64,000 bases of DNA. Source: Jeongeupia sp. USM3. Its GTDB lineage: Bacteria; Pseudomonadota; Gammaproteobacteria; Burkholderiales; Chitinibacteraceae. Numbering within the stretch: position 1 is the first letter of the stretch; each line of letters starts with the position of its first letter. The translations under genes were made by a program, and so were the position numbers. Shown here in pieces: positions 9,510-17,682 of the stretch. Below the pieces are notes generated by a model that was not told the DNA's origin, ran no database searches, and saw only the letters and a list, made by a program, of their open reading frames with translations. The stretch is taken from contig NZ_CP017668.1 of NCBI RefSeq assembly GCF_001808185.1, positions 2,852,001 through 2,916,000 on the forward strand. Direction: 5' to 3'.

Positions 9510-9622
9510 AAACAGCGCAGCGGCTCTGGTTCGGCGTGCAAAACGTCCCACGGGGACTGCCTTCGGTCGCAACAGTACAAGCCGATGCGACAGGTTTGCA
9601 CAACAACGCCAGAGGATTTTTG
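9510..9622 (-). repeat. MITE-like intergenic repeat, copy A
   Basis: Read on the minus strand, about 113 bases align over their whole length with 41009-41129 on the plus strand. Shared blocks include AAAATCCT near the start, GTACTG.TG.GACCGAAGG in the middle and GCACGCC, GCCG.TGC near the end. The ends are imperfect inverted repeats (GCAAAAATCC against GCAAGAAACA). It fills most of the gap between the TPR gene and the SpmAB gene. No coding capacity is apparent. Confidence 0.6.
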
Positions 9623-9632
9623 CTGGCTGCGC

Positions 9633-10640
9633 TTAGTGCTTCAGCCTGGCTTCGAGCGCCTGGAGTTTAGCGTAGGTGCCGGAGCGGACGATACGGCTGA
9701 ACGCTTCCTGGTAGCGGCGGTGGTAGTACTCGGCCTGCCCGGCATCGCCCATGCGCTGATAGATCTGCGCGAGCAGATGGTGGGCCTGGAAGGTCTTGTG
9801 ACAGGTGCCCATTTCGTCGGCGCGCTCGAGCGCGGTATGCACCGCGGCCAGCGCTTCGGCCAGCCGGCCTTCGGACAGGTAGACGCGACCCCGGGCGAGG
9901 TTCTGCGAGATTTCACCCCAGGCCCAGACCCGCCGCATCGCGACCGCCTGATCAAGGGCGGCGTGGGCGTCGGCCGGATTGCCGCGCGCCAGCGCGACGG
10001 CGCTACGGTAGACGAGGATCTCGCCGACGTACTCGGGGTTGCCGGCCGCTTCGGCCAGCGGCAGGGCCTGATCGAGTTCGAGCGCGACGTCCTCGAAGCG
10101 CCCGAGCTTGGTGTAGTCGGCGGCGAGGTTGATCAGCACCCGGCAATGCAGGTCGGCGTCGGACGTTTCGACGACCAGCGCCTTGGCGTCGAGGTGGTTC
10201 TGCAGCGCCATGTCGTAGCGTTCGTGCGCGTAATAGACCTGGCCGAGGCCGATGTAGGCGTGGATGCGGGTATTGAGCGTGAAACCTTCGGTGTCGATGC
10301 AGTCGGCCCAGTAGGCGATCGCCTCGTCGTAGTCGCCCTGCGTGTAGTAGGCGCTGGCGAGGTCCTGGATCAGCTCGCCGCGCTCGGCGACGAGGTCTTC
10401 GGCGTCGGCGATCGTCAGTGCCTTGAACATCGCGTGCTGCCCGTCCGGGATGCGGCCGAAGGCGAACAGCATCGTGCCGCAACGGCGCCATGCGGCGATC
10501 GCCAGCAGCGTGTCGTCGCAGCCGGGGACGAGCCGGGTTGCGGCTTCGGCAAGGCGCAGGGCTTCGTGCGGGTCGATATACGTGAGCCGATTGCTTTCGT
10601 CGATCAGTTGCGCAATCGTGGCGGGCTCGCCGGGATGCAT
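9633..10640 (-). CDS. Tetratricopeptide repeat protein (paralogue 2)
   Basis: 335-residue TPR protein, colinear with the product of 7120-8139: both share YY.QGDYD, the A.IGLGQ..YA segment followed by ALINVGADLLQLGRYD or LINLAADYTKLGRFE, DQALPL and a C-terminal EAMGT/DEMGT helix. This points to duplication, with the SpmAB gene now between the copies. No other domain, no signal peptide. The start ATG is the most upstream one that keeps the family's N-terminus. Function unknown; the pairing with SpmAB suggests but does not show a shared task. Confidence 0.65.
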   Translation of the reverse strand: MHPGEPATIAQLIDESNRLTYIDPHEALRLAEAATRLVPGCDDTLLAIAAWRRCGTMLFAFGRIPDGQHAMFKALTIADAEDLVAERGELIQDLASAYYTQGDYDEAIAYWADCIDTEGFTLNTRIHAYIGLGQVYYAHERYDMALQNHLDAKALVVETSDADLHCRVLINLAADYTKLGRFEDVALELDQALPLAEAAGNPEYVGEILVYRSAVALARGNPADAHAALDQAVAMRRVWAWGEISQNLARGRVYLSEGRLAEALAAVHTALERADEMGTCHKTFQAHHLLAQIYQRMGDAGQAEYYHRRYQEAFSRIVRSGTYAKLQALEARLKH

Positions 10641-10801
10641 GGGATGGGTGGCAGTCGTGAGCGGATGGCGGACAGCCTAAACGCTTGTTTTCCTGCTTTC
10701 AAGCGCAGACCGATAGTTGGTAAGCATTTATTACAGAAGATTGACTGCCTGTCTGGAGAACGGCCGCGCAGTGTCGTGGCGGCGATGGCGGGAGGCCGTC
10801 G

Positions 10802-11395
10802 TCAGCCCGGCTTTCCCGGCCAGCCCAGCCGTCCGGCGGTCAGGTCGGTCAGCGCGGCAAGCGCCGGGGCGACCGAGGCCTGCGGCAGCGAGACATGCAG
10901 CGTCACCAGCGCATCGTGGTCGGCCGACAGTACCTCGTGGCCTTGCTGCTGCAGCCAGTGGCGGACACGGTTTTCATCGGCGTAAGGCAGCGTCAGCGCC
11001 AGTTGCACCATCGCGATCCGTTCGACCTTGTCCGCATGGACCAGTGCACCGGCGATGGCGTCGGTATACGCGCGGACCAGCCCGCCGGCACCGAGCTTGA
11101 CGCCGCCGTAGTAGCGCACCACGGTCGCGAGCACGCCGTCGAGGTCGTGGTGACGCAGCACCTCGAGCATCGGCCGGCCGGCGGTACCCGACGGTTCGCC
11201 GTCGTCGCTCATGCCCGAATCGCCGCCGGCGAGCAGCGCCCAGCAGACGTGAGCGGCGTCCGGATGGGCGGCGCGCAGCGCGTCGACCACGGCGAGTGCG
11301 TCGGCGCGGCTGGCGACGGGTTCGACCCGGCCGAGGAAGCGGCTTTTCTTGATGTCGACTTCGTGTTCGACGGTGGCGGCGAGGGTGAACGGCAT
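10802..11395 (-). CDS. YigZ/IMPACT family protein
   Basis: 197 residues. The N-terminal half holds the UPF0029/IMPACT signature: KKSRFLG, then a DDGEPSGTAGRPM block and VVRYYGGVKLGAGGLVRAY. The C-terminal half is the DUF1949 ferredoxin-like domain (LPYADENRVRHWL). Eukaryotic IMPACT modulates GCN2 signalling; the bacterial YigZ role is not settled, though translation-related functions have been proposed. Soluble, monocistronic. It is transcribed divergently from the ChaN lipoprotein gene, with a 82-base gap that contains the Fur box. The start was chosen to match the usual N-terminus of the family; no strong ribosome binding site is visible. Confidence 0.8.
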   Translation of the reverse strand: MPFTLAATVEHEVDIKKSRFLGRVEPVASRADALAVVDALRAAHPDAAHVCWALLAGGDSGMSDDGEPSGTAGRPMLEVLRHHDLDGVLATVVRYYGGVKLGAGGLVRAYTDAIAGALVHADKVERIAMVQLALTLPYADENRVRHWLQQQGHEVLSADHDALVTLHVSLPQASVAPALAALTDLTAGRLGWPGKPG

Positions 11396-11423
11396 CGGGG
11401 GATTATTACGGCGGCGGTCGCGC

Positions 11424-11459
11424 TTGTCAGCGTGAAAGATAATGATGAGAATGATTCTC
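11424..11459 (+). promoter_or_regulatory. Putative Fur-regulated promoter of the ChaN gene
   Basis: TTGTCA (11424-11429) and GAGAAT (11447-11452) are spaced 17 bases apart as a plausible -35/-10 pair. Overlapping the -10 is GATAATGATGAGAATGATT (11438-11456), which matches the 19-base Fur consensus at 14 positions, and it contains the perfect inverted repeat GAGAAT-G-ATTCTC (11447-11459). Iron-bound Fur there would block RNA polymerase. This fits the heme/iron role of ChaN proteins. Confidence 0.65.
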
Positions 11460-11477
11460 TTTTTGTTCGGAGCCGTC

Positions 11478-12299
11478 ATGTCCCGCACCATCCGCCCTCT
11501 GGTCCTTGCCCTGCTGTCCGCCACCTTGCTGGGTGCGTGCGCATCAGCGCCGCAATCGCCGGCGGTGGCCGCGCAGTTCGCCGGCAAGCGCGTCGTGCTG
11601 CTCGGCGAGGTCCACGACAACGCCGCCGGCCACGAGGCACGGTTTGCCGCGCTCAAGGCCGCCGTCGACGCCGGCTGGCGTCCGGCGATCGCGATGGAGC
11701 AGTTCGACCGCGAGCGGCAGGGCGATCTCGATGCGGCACGCAAGGGCGGCGATGCCGATGCGCTGATCAAGGCCGCCGCGCCGGCGAAGTCGAGCTGGAA
11801 CTGGGCGTTCTACAAGCCGGTGATCGCGCTGGCGCTGCAGTACGACCTGCCGCTGATTGCCGCCAACGTTTCGCGCGCCGACGCCGGCAAGGTCGTCCGC
11901 GGCGGTTACACGGCGGCGTTCGACCCGGCAGCGCTGAAGGCCGCGCGGCTCGATGCGGCGCCGGCCGCCGACATCGTCGCCGGCCAGCAGCACGAGGTCG
12001 AAGTCGGCCATTGCGGCAAGCTGCCGCAGGCGATGGTGCCGGGCATGGCGCAGGCGCAGATCGCCCGCGATGCGTTCATGGCGCAGGTGCTGCGCGACAA
12101 CGCGCAACGCGGCGTGGTGCTGATCGCCGGCAACGGCCACGTGCGCCGCGACATCGGCGTACCGCGCTGGCTGGCAGGCGTGCCGGCGGCGCAGGTGCTC
12201 AGCGTCGGCTACCTCGAGAGCGGCAGGGACGCGAAGGCGTTCGATGAAGTGGTGGAGATTCCGGCGGCAGAGCGGCCGGATCCGTGCGCGACGCTATGA
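11478..12299 (+). CDS. ChaN family (heme/iron-associated) lipoprotein
   Basis: 273 residues with a lipoprotein signal ending LLGAC (Cys21). The mature domain carries VVLLGEVHDN near the N-terminus, MEQFDRE, and a C-terminal GNGHVRRDIGVP, the hallmarks of ChaN/DUF399. Campylobacter ChaN binds two cofacial hemes at a dimer interface and is tied to iron uptake. The start at 11478 is preferred over the in-frame ATG at 11442 because the latter lies inside the Fur box; CGGAG lies just upstream of 11478. Probably membrane-anchored and induced in iron starvation. No TonB receptor gene is adjacent. Confidence 0.8.
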   Translation: MSRTIRPLVLALLSATLLGACASAPQSPAVAAQFAGKRVVLLGEVHDNAAGHEARFAALKAAVDAGWRPAIAMEQFDRERQGDLDAARKGGDADALIKAAAPAKSSWNWAFYKPVIALALQYDLPLIAANVSRADAGKVVRGGYTAAFDPAALKAARLDAAPAADIVAGQQHEVEVGHCGKLPQAMVPGMAQAQIARDAFMAQVLRDNAQRGVVLIAGNGHVRRDIGVPRWLAGVPAAQVLSVGYLESGRDAKAFDEVVEIPAAERPDPCATL

Positions 12300-12332
12300 T
12301 CAGCTTGGCGGGTTAGGCATTCCCGGGGTTTA

Positions 12333-12479
12333 GCGCCTGCGGCGCGGCATCAAAGGCATTGACTGCCGGTTCCGCCCGGCGGACGTGATACTTTCTTTTG
12401 CTTCGCCAAAAGAAAGTATCCAAAGAAAAGGCGACCCCGCATTCGCGCCCGCTTTGCGGGTGCCCTGTGCTGCTCAGCC
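12333..12479 (+). repeat. Dispersed repeat, left arm of inverted pair
   Basis: Bases 12365-12442 are identical over 78 positions to the reverse complement of 12877-12954, and similarity continues with scattered differences on both sides to about 147 bases. Inside lies a perfect 14-bp stem with a 6-base loop, GATACTTTCTTTTG then its complement, at 12387-12420. Near-perfect identity in non-coding DNA indicates recent duplication or gene conversion. Confidence 0.8.
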
Positions 12480-12840
12480 GCCACGGCGGGAATCGCAAAC
12501 TCGCTGCGCTCAAACAGCGATCCCCGACAGCCCCGTGGCGGCTTGTGCTGCTCGGCGCTTCTGAGGGGACTCGGGCGGTATGCGACGCCCTGAGACCAAA
12601 ATGGCGCAATCGGCGGATTGGGAGTATTGATCCTTGAGTTGAGTTATCAGGCCTTCTCAAGACCGCCGCGTGCCAAGCGCAGCAGCTGAAAAGTGTGCCT
12701 GTTCATCCCGTTCCGAACCGCTGAGTGCCAACAACTGCAAGTGATGTCGTGTTGGGTTTCGCTTATGCGCACCCCTACCTGTTTAGCTGCTACTAACTCG
12801 TTCGTTGACGGTTGTATACCGCCCCGATCCCCTCAGTAGC

Positions 12841-12985
12841 GCCGAGCAGCGCAGGGCACCTGCGAAGCAGGCGCGGATGCGGGGTCGCCTTTTCTTTGGA
12901 TACTTTCTTTTGGCGAAGCAAAAGAAAGTATCACGTCCGCCGGGCGGAACCGGCGTCAACGCTTTTACCCTGCGCCGCCGGCGCT
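12841..12985 (-). repeat. Dispersed repeat, right arm of inverted pair
   Basis: Reverse-complement partner of 12333-12479. The same perfect hairpin (14-bp stem, 6-base loop GCGAAG) occupies 12899-12932. The core 12877-12954 matches the left arm at every base. The arms lie about 360 bases apart in inverted orientation. Confidence 0.8.
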
Positions 12986-13020
12986 TAACGCAGCAACGTT
13001 CTCCGCAACCGCCACCCAAT

Positions 13021-13048
13021 AAAAACGCCCCTCGAAAGGGGCGTTTTT
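13021..13048 (-). terminator. Rho-independent terminator of the RND efflux operon
   Basis: AAAAACGCCCCT, loop CGAA, AGGGGCGTTTTT: a perfect 12-bp stem ending in a T-run on either strand. It lies 14 bases past the stop codon of the outer-membrane factor gene. Confidence 0.85.
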
Positions 13049-13062
13049 CATTGAGATCAGGC

Positions 13063-14517
13063 TTACGACGCCTTCGCCGGCGCCGAGGCGCTGGCCGTCG
13101 TGGTCTCTTCCTGACCGCCCCCGCCGAACACCTTGTACAGCGTGACGAGGTTGGCCTGGCGCGACAGGCGGATCGAGATCAGCTGCTGCTGGGCGCTGTA
13201 GAGCGAGCGCTGCGAATCGAGCACATTCAGGTAGCTGTCGACGCCCTTGCCGTAACGCGCCTGCGACAGCGTGTAGCTCTTCGCCGTTGCGTCGACCAGC
13301 GCCTGCTGCGCGTCGACCTGTTCGTCGAGCGTGCCGCGGTCGGCCAGTGCGTCCGAGACTTCGCGGAACGCGCTCTGGATCGCCTTCTCGTACTGCGCGA
13401 CGGCGATCTTCTCGTCGGCCTTGGCCGCGTCGAGGTTGGCGATGTTGCGGCCGCCCTCGAAGATCGGGATGCTGATCTGCGGCATGAAGCTCCACGCGCC
13501 CGAGCCGGCCTTGAACAGGTCGCCGAGGCTGGCGCTGGCGCTGCCGGCGCTGGCGGTCAGCGTGATGCTCGGGAAGAACGCCGCACGCGCCGCGCCGATA
13601 TTGGCGTTGGCCGACTTGAGCTGGTGCTCGGCCCGGACGATGTCCGGCCGCGCCAGCAGCACGTCGGACGGCAGGCCGCCCGGCACGTCGCGCAGCGCGG
13701 AGACCGATTCGACCGACGTCGACGGCTGCAGCTCGGCCGGCAGCCGGGCACCGAGCAGCAGCGTCAGCGCGTTGGCATCCTGCGCGATCAGGCCGGTGTA
13801 CTTGGCGACATCGACGCGCGCCGATTCGACGCTGGTCTGCGCCTGGCGCACGTCGAGTTCGGACGCGACGCCAAGGTCGAAGCGCTTCCTGGTCAGCTCG
13901 AACGATTCGCGCTGGCTCTTGAGCGTTTCCTGCGCCAGCCGCAGCCGGTCGTTGTCGGCCGCCAGCGTCAGGTAGGCGTTGGCGACTTCGGCGATCAGGC
14001 TGATCTGCGCACTGCGCCGTGCTTCCTCGGTGGCGAAGTACTGTTCGAGCGCGGCGTCCTTGAGGCTCTGGACGCGGCCGAACAGGTCGATTTCGTACGA
14101 CGCGAAGCCGAGGCCGGCGCTGTACTGGTGGCTGATCGTCGGCGATCCGGTGCCGGACAGGCTGCCCGGCGTGCGCTGGCCCTGACCGCTGCCGCTGGCG
14201 CGGATCGACGGGAACAGGTCGGCGCGGCTGATCTGGTACTGCGCGCGCGCCTTCTCGATGTTCAGCGCCGCAACCCGCAGGTCGCGGTTGTTGGCCAGCG
14301 CCAGCGAAATCACCTGTTGCAGCTTCGGATCGCTGAAGTAGTCGCGCCATGCGGTATCGGCGAACGCGCGGCCGTCGGCGCTGGCGGCCGGGTAGGCCGC
14401 GCCCTGCGGCCAGCTGGTGTCGACCGGTGCGGCGGGGCGCTGGTAGGTCGGCGCCATGCTGGTGCAGCCGGCGAGGAAGGCGCTGGACAGCGCCAGGCTC
14501 AGGAGGGTGTTACGCAT
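13063..14517 (-). CDS. RND efflux outer-membrane factor lipoprotein (OprM/NodT family)
   Basis: 484 residues with a lipoprotein signal ending LAGC (Cys18). Two internally related OEP domains follow (for example RDLRVAALNIEKARAQYQISRADLFPSI and its later echo around QAQTSVESARVDVAKY), as in TolC-like trimeric channels. It provides the outer-membrane exit duct for the pump encoded just upstream. The start ATG lies inside the end of the pump gene (8-base overlap), so translation is probably coupled. The Ala/Ser/Thr-rich C-terminus is typical of this family. Third and last gene of the efflux operon. Confidence 0.9.
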   Translation of the reverse strand: MRNTLLSLALSSAFLAGCTSMAPTYQRPAAPVDTSWPQGAAYPAASADGRAFADTAWRDYFSDPKLQQVISLALANNRDLRVAALNIEKARAQYQISRADLFPSIRASGSGQGQRTPGSLSGTGSPTISHQYSAGLGFASYEIDLFGRVQSLKDAALEQYFATEEARRSAQISLIAEVANAYLTLAADNDRLRLAQETLKSQRESFELTRKRFDLGVASELDVRQAQTSVESARVDVAKYTGLIAQDANALTLLLGARLPAELQPSTSVESVSALRDVPGGLPSDVLLARPDIVRAEHQLKSANANIGAARAAFFPSITLTASAGSASASLGDLFKAGSGAWSFMPQISIPIFEGGRNIANLDAAKADEKIAVAQYEKAIQSAFREVSDALADRGTLDEQVDAQQALVDATAKSYTLSQARYGKGVDSYLNVLDSQRSLYSAQQQLISIRLSRQANLVTLYKVFGGGGQEETTTASASAPAKAS

Positions 14518-17500
14518 CTTGTTGGCTCTCCGTGAGTTTGGCGGGGGCGGCGTGCGCCTTGGACTTGGTGAAGCGGTCGAAGATCTTGTGCACGACGACG
14601 AAGAACAGCGGCACGAAGAAGATCGCCAGCAGCGTTGCCGAGATCATCCCGCCGAGCACGCCGGTGCCGATCGCGTTCTGCGCGCCCGAGCCGGCGCCGC
14701 TGTTCAGCACCATCGGCAGCACGCCGAGCGCGAACGCCAGCGAGGTCATCAGGATCGGCCGCAACCGTTCGCGCACCGCGGTCAGCGTCGCGTCGATCAT
14801 GCTGGCGCCGGCCTCCATGTGCTCCTTGGCGAACTCGACGATCAGGATCGCGTTCTTCGCCGACAGGCCGATCGTCGTCAGCAGGCCGACCTGGAAGTAC
14901 ACGTCGTTCGACAGCCCGCGCACCGTGGTCGCCAGCACTGCGCCGAGCACGCCCAGCGGCACAACCAGCATCACCGAGAACGGGATCGACCAGCTTTCGT
15001 ACAGCGCGGCAAGGCAGAGGAACACGATCAACAGCGAGATCGCGTACAGCGCCGGCGCCTGCGAGCCCGACATCCGTTCCTGGTACGACTGGCCGGTCCA
15101 TTCGATGCCGACGCCCGGCGGCAGCTTGGCGACGATGTCCTCGATCGCCTTCATGGCCTCGCCCGAGCTCTTGCCCGGTGCGGCGGCGCCCATGATCTCG
15201 ACCGCCGACAGGCCGTTGTAGCGCTCCAGACGCGGCGAACCGTAGTCCCAGTGCGCGCTGGCGAACGACGAGAACGGCACCATTTCGCCCTGTACATTGC
15301 GCACGTACCACTTGTTCAGGTCTTCCGGCTGCATCCGCGACGATGCGTCGGCCTGCATGTAGACCTTCTTGATCCGGCCGCGGTCGAGGAAGTCGTTGAC
15401 GTAGGACGAGCCCCACGCGGTCGAGATCGTCGTGTTGATGTCGGCGATCGCGACGCCGAGCGCGCCGGCCTTCTCCTGGTCGATGTCGAGCTGCAGCTGC
15501 GGCGTGTCTTCCTGGCCGTTCGGGCGGACGCCGACGAGGGTCGGATCCTTGGCGGCCATGCCGAGCAGCATGTTGCGCGCTTCGATCAGCTTCTCGTGGC
15601 CGATGCCGGCACGGTCCTGCAGGAAGAAGTCGAAACCGGTCGCGTTGCCGAGCTCGATCACCGCCGGCGGCGCGAACGCGAACGCGAAGGCCTCGCGGAT
15701 CTGCGAGAACGCGCCCATGGCACGGCCGGCGATCGCGTTGACGTGGTCTTCCGCGGCCTTGCGCTGGTCCCAGTCCTTGAGGCTGACGAAGGCGATACCG
15801 TTGTTCTGGCCGCTGCCGCCGAAACTGAAGCCGGCGACCGAGAACACCGAGTTGACGTTCTTCTTCTCGTCGACGAGGAAGTGGTGCTCGACCTTCTTGA
15901 TCACCTCGAGCGTCTGCTCCTGGGTGGCGCCGGCCGGCAGCATGATCTGCGAGAACAGGATGCCCTGGTCCTCGTCCGGCAGGAACGACGTCGGCAGGCG
16001 CATGAACAGCACCGCCATGGCCGCGGCGATCAGCACATAGATGATCATGAAACGGCCGCTGCGGCGCAGGATGCCGCCGACCAGGCCCTGGTAGCGGGCG
16101 TTGGTCGCGTCGAACTTGTTGTTGAACCAGCCGAAGAAGCCCTTGTCGGACGCGTGGTGGCCCTTCTCGATCGGCTTGAGCATGGTTGCGCACAGCGCCG
16201 GCGTCAGTACCAGCGCGACGAGCACCGACAGCGCCATCGCCGAGACGATGGTGAGCGAGAACTGCCGATAGATGACACCGGTCGAGCCGCCGAAGAACGC
16301 CATCGGGATGAACACCGCCGACAGCACCATGGCGATGCCGACGAGTGCGCCGGTGATCTGGCCCATCGACTTCTTGGTGGCTTCCTTCGGCGACAGGCCT
16401 TCCTCGCTCATCACCCGCTCGACGTTCTCGACGACGACGATCGCGTCGTCGACCAAGAGGCCGATCGCCAGCACCATCGCGAACATCGTCAGCGTGTTGA
16501 TCGAGAAGCCGAACGCCGCGAGGATGCCGAACGTCCCCAGCAGCACCACCGGCACCGCGATCGTCGGGATCAGCGTGGCGCGGAAGTTCTGCAGGAACAG
16601 GTACATCACCAGGAAGACGAGGACGATGGCTTCGGCCAGCGTCTTGACCACTTCGTGGATCGAGATCTTCACGAACGGCGTCGTGTCGTACGGGGTGACG
16701 GCCTTCATGCCCGGCGGGAAGAACTTCGACATCTCCTCGACACTCTTCTCGACGGCCGCGCGGGTTTCGAGTGCGTTGGCGCCGGTGGAGAGCTGGATGC
16801 CGATACCGGCGGCTGGCTTGCCGTTGAAGCGCGCGACGCTGTCGTAGCTCTGGGCGCCCAGCTCGACGCGAGCGACGTCGCGCAGGTAGACGGTCGAGCC
16901 GTCGCTATTGATGCGCAGCTGGATCGCACCGAACTGCTCGGGCGTCTGCAGCATCGTCTGCGCCGACACGGTCGCGTTCAGCCGCTGGCCCGAGACCGAC
17001 GGCGTGCCGCCGAGCTGGCCGGCCGAGACCTGGATGTTCTGCGCACGGATGGCCTGCGCCACGTCGCTCGGCGTCAGCTTGTAGTTGTTGAGCTTGCTCG
17101 GGTCGAGCCAGATCCGCATCGCGTACTGCGAGCCGAAGAGCTGGATGTTGCCGACGCCGTTGACGCGGCTCAGCGGGTCCTGCACGTTGGCGGCGACGTA
17201 GTCGGACAGGTCGATGTCGCTCATGCTGCCGTCGGTCGAGACGAAGCCGAGCACCATCAGGAAGCTGGCCGACGACTTCGACACCGAGATGCCCTGGCGC
17301 TGGACGGCCTCGGGCAGCAGCGGCGTCGCCAGCTGCAGCTTGTTCTGCACCTGCACCTGGGCGATGTCGGGATCGGTGCCGGCCGCGAAGGTCAGCGTGA
17401 TCGCGACCGCACCGGTCGATTCACTGGTCGCCGACATGTAGAGCAGGCCGTCGAGGCCCTTCATGTTCTGTTCGATGACCTGGGTGACGGTGTCCTCGAG

Positions 17501-17668
17501 CGTCTTGGCCGATGCACCCGGGTAGGTGGCATTGATCGCGACGGTCGGCGGCGCAATGCTCGGGTACTGGGCGATCGGCAGGGTCCGGATCGCCAGCAGC
17601 CCCGCGAGCATGATGATGATGGCGACCACCCACGCGAAAATCGGGCGGTCGATGAAGAAACGAGCCAT
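14510..17668 (-). CDS. RND multidrug efflux pump, HAE1 family (AcrB/MexB-like)
   Basis: 1052 residues, the normal AcrB length. It has the N-terminal MARFFIDRPIFAWV anchor, 12 predicted membrane helices in two sets of six, and two large periplasmic loops. The proton-relay aspartate pair is visible in GLLVDDAIVVVENVERV (fourth helix region). It is a proton-driven inner-membrane exporter of hydrophobic drugs, working with the adaptor upstream and the OprM-like channel downstream. Spacing to the adaptor gene is 14 bases. The start is preceded by a purine-rich GGGAG. Substrate range cannot be predicted. Confidence 0.93.
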   Translation of the reverse strand: MARFFIDRPIFAWVVAIIIMLAGLLAIRTLPIAQYPSIAPPTVAINATYPGASAKTLEDTVTQVIEQNMKGLDGLLYMSATSESTGAVAITLTFAAGTDPDIAQVQVQNKLQLATPLLPEAVQRQGISVSKSSASFLMVLGFVSTDGSMSDIDLSDYVAANVQDPLSRVNGVGNIQLFGSQYAMRIWLDPSKLNNYKLTPSDVAQAIRAQNIQVSAGQLGGTPSVSGQRLNATVSAQTMLQTPEQFGAIQLRINSDGSTVYLRDVARVELGAQSYDSVARFNGKPAAGIGIQLSTGANALETRAAVEKSVEEMSKFFPPGMKAVTPYDTTPFVKISIHEVVKTLAEAIVLVFLVMYLFLQNFRATLIPTIAVPVVLLGTFGILAAFGFSINTLTMFAMVLAIGLLVDDAIVVVENVERVMSEEGLSPKEATKKSMGQITGALVGIAMVLSAVFIPMAFFGGSTGVIYRQFSLTIVSAMALSVLVALVLTPALCATMLKPIEKGHHASDKGFFGWFNNKFDATNARYQGLVGGILRRSGRFMIIYVLIAAAMAVLFMRLPTSFLPDEDQGILFSQIMLPAGATQEQTLEVIKKVEHHFLVDEKKNVNSVFSVAGFSFGGSGQNNGIAFVSLKDWDQRKAAEDHVNAIAGRAMGAFSQIREAFAFAFAPPAVIELGNATGFDFFLQDRAGIGHEKLIEARNMLLGMAAKDPTLVGVRPNGQEDTPQLQLDIDQEKAGALGVAIADINTTISTAWGSSYVNDFLDRGRIKKVYMQADASSRMQPEDLNKWYVRNVQGEMVPFSSFASAHWDYGSPRLERYNGLSAVEIMGAAAPGKSSGEAMKAIEDIVAKLPPGVGIEWTGQSYQERMSGSQAPALYAISLLIVFLCLAALYESWSIPFSVMLVVPLGVLGAVLATTVRGLSNDVYFQVGLLTTIGLSAKNAILIVEFAKEHMEAGASMIDATLTAVRERLRPILMTSLAFALGVLPMVLNSGAGSGAQNAIGTGVLGGMISATLLAIFFVPLFFVVVHKIFDRFTKSKAHAAPAKLTESQQDA

Positions 17669-17682
17669 TTAGGTTCTCTCCC

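Larger units (their letters stand above)
12300..13020. other. Gene-free stretch holding an inverted pair of dispersed repeats
   Basis: About 720 bases between the ChaN gene and the efflux operon terminator. Open frames here are short, Arg/Ser-rich and lie across the repeat arms, so none is called as a gene. The outer parts are the two repeat arms described separately. The middle (12480-12840) has lower GC and no recognisable gene; around 12750 a GTTGGGTTTCGCTTATGCG element resembles a dispersed palindrome common in proteobacterial intergenic DNA. Confidence 0.6.

Noticed and set aside
12313..13019. Open frames of about 75-115 codons inside the inverted repeat region
   Set aside because: They cross the repeat hairpins, have no ribosome binding sites, and include the DTFFWRSKRKYH/DTFFCFAKRKYP type translation of the hairpin that is a known false gene call.
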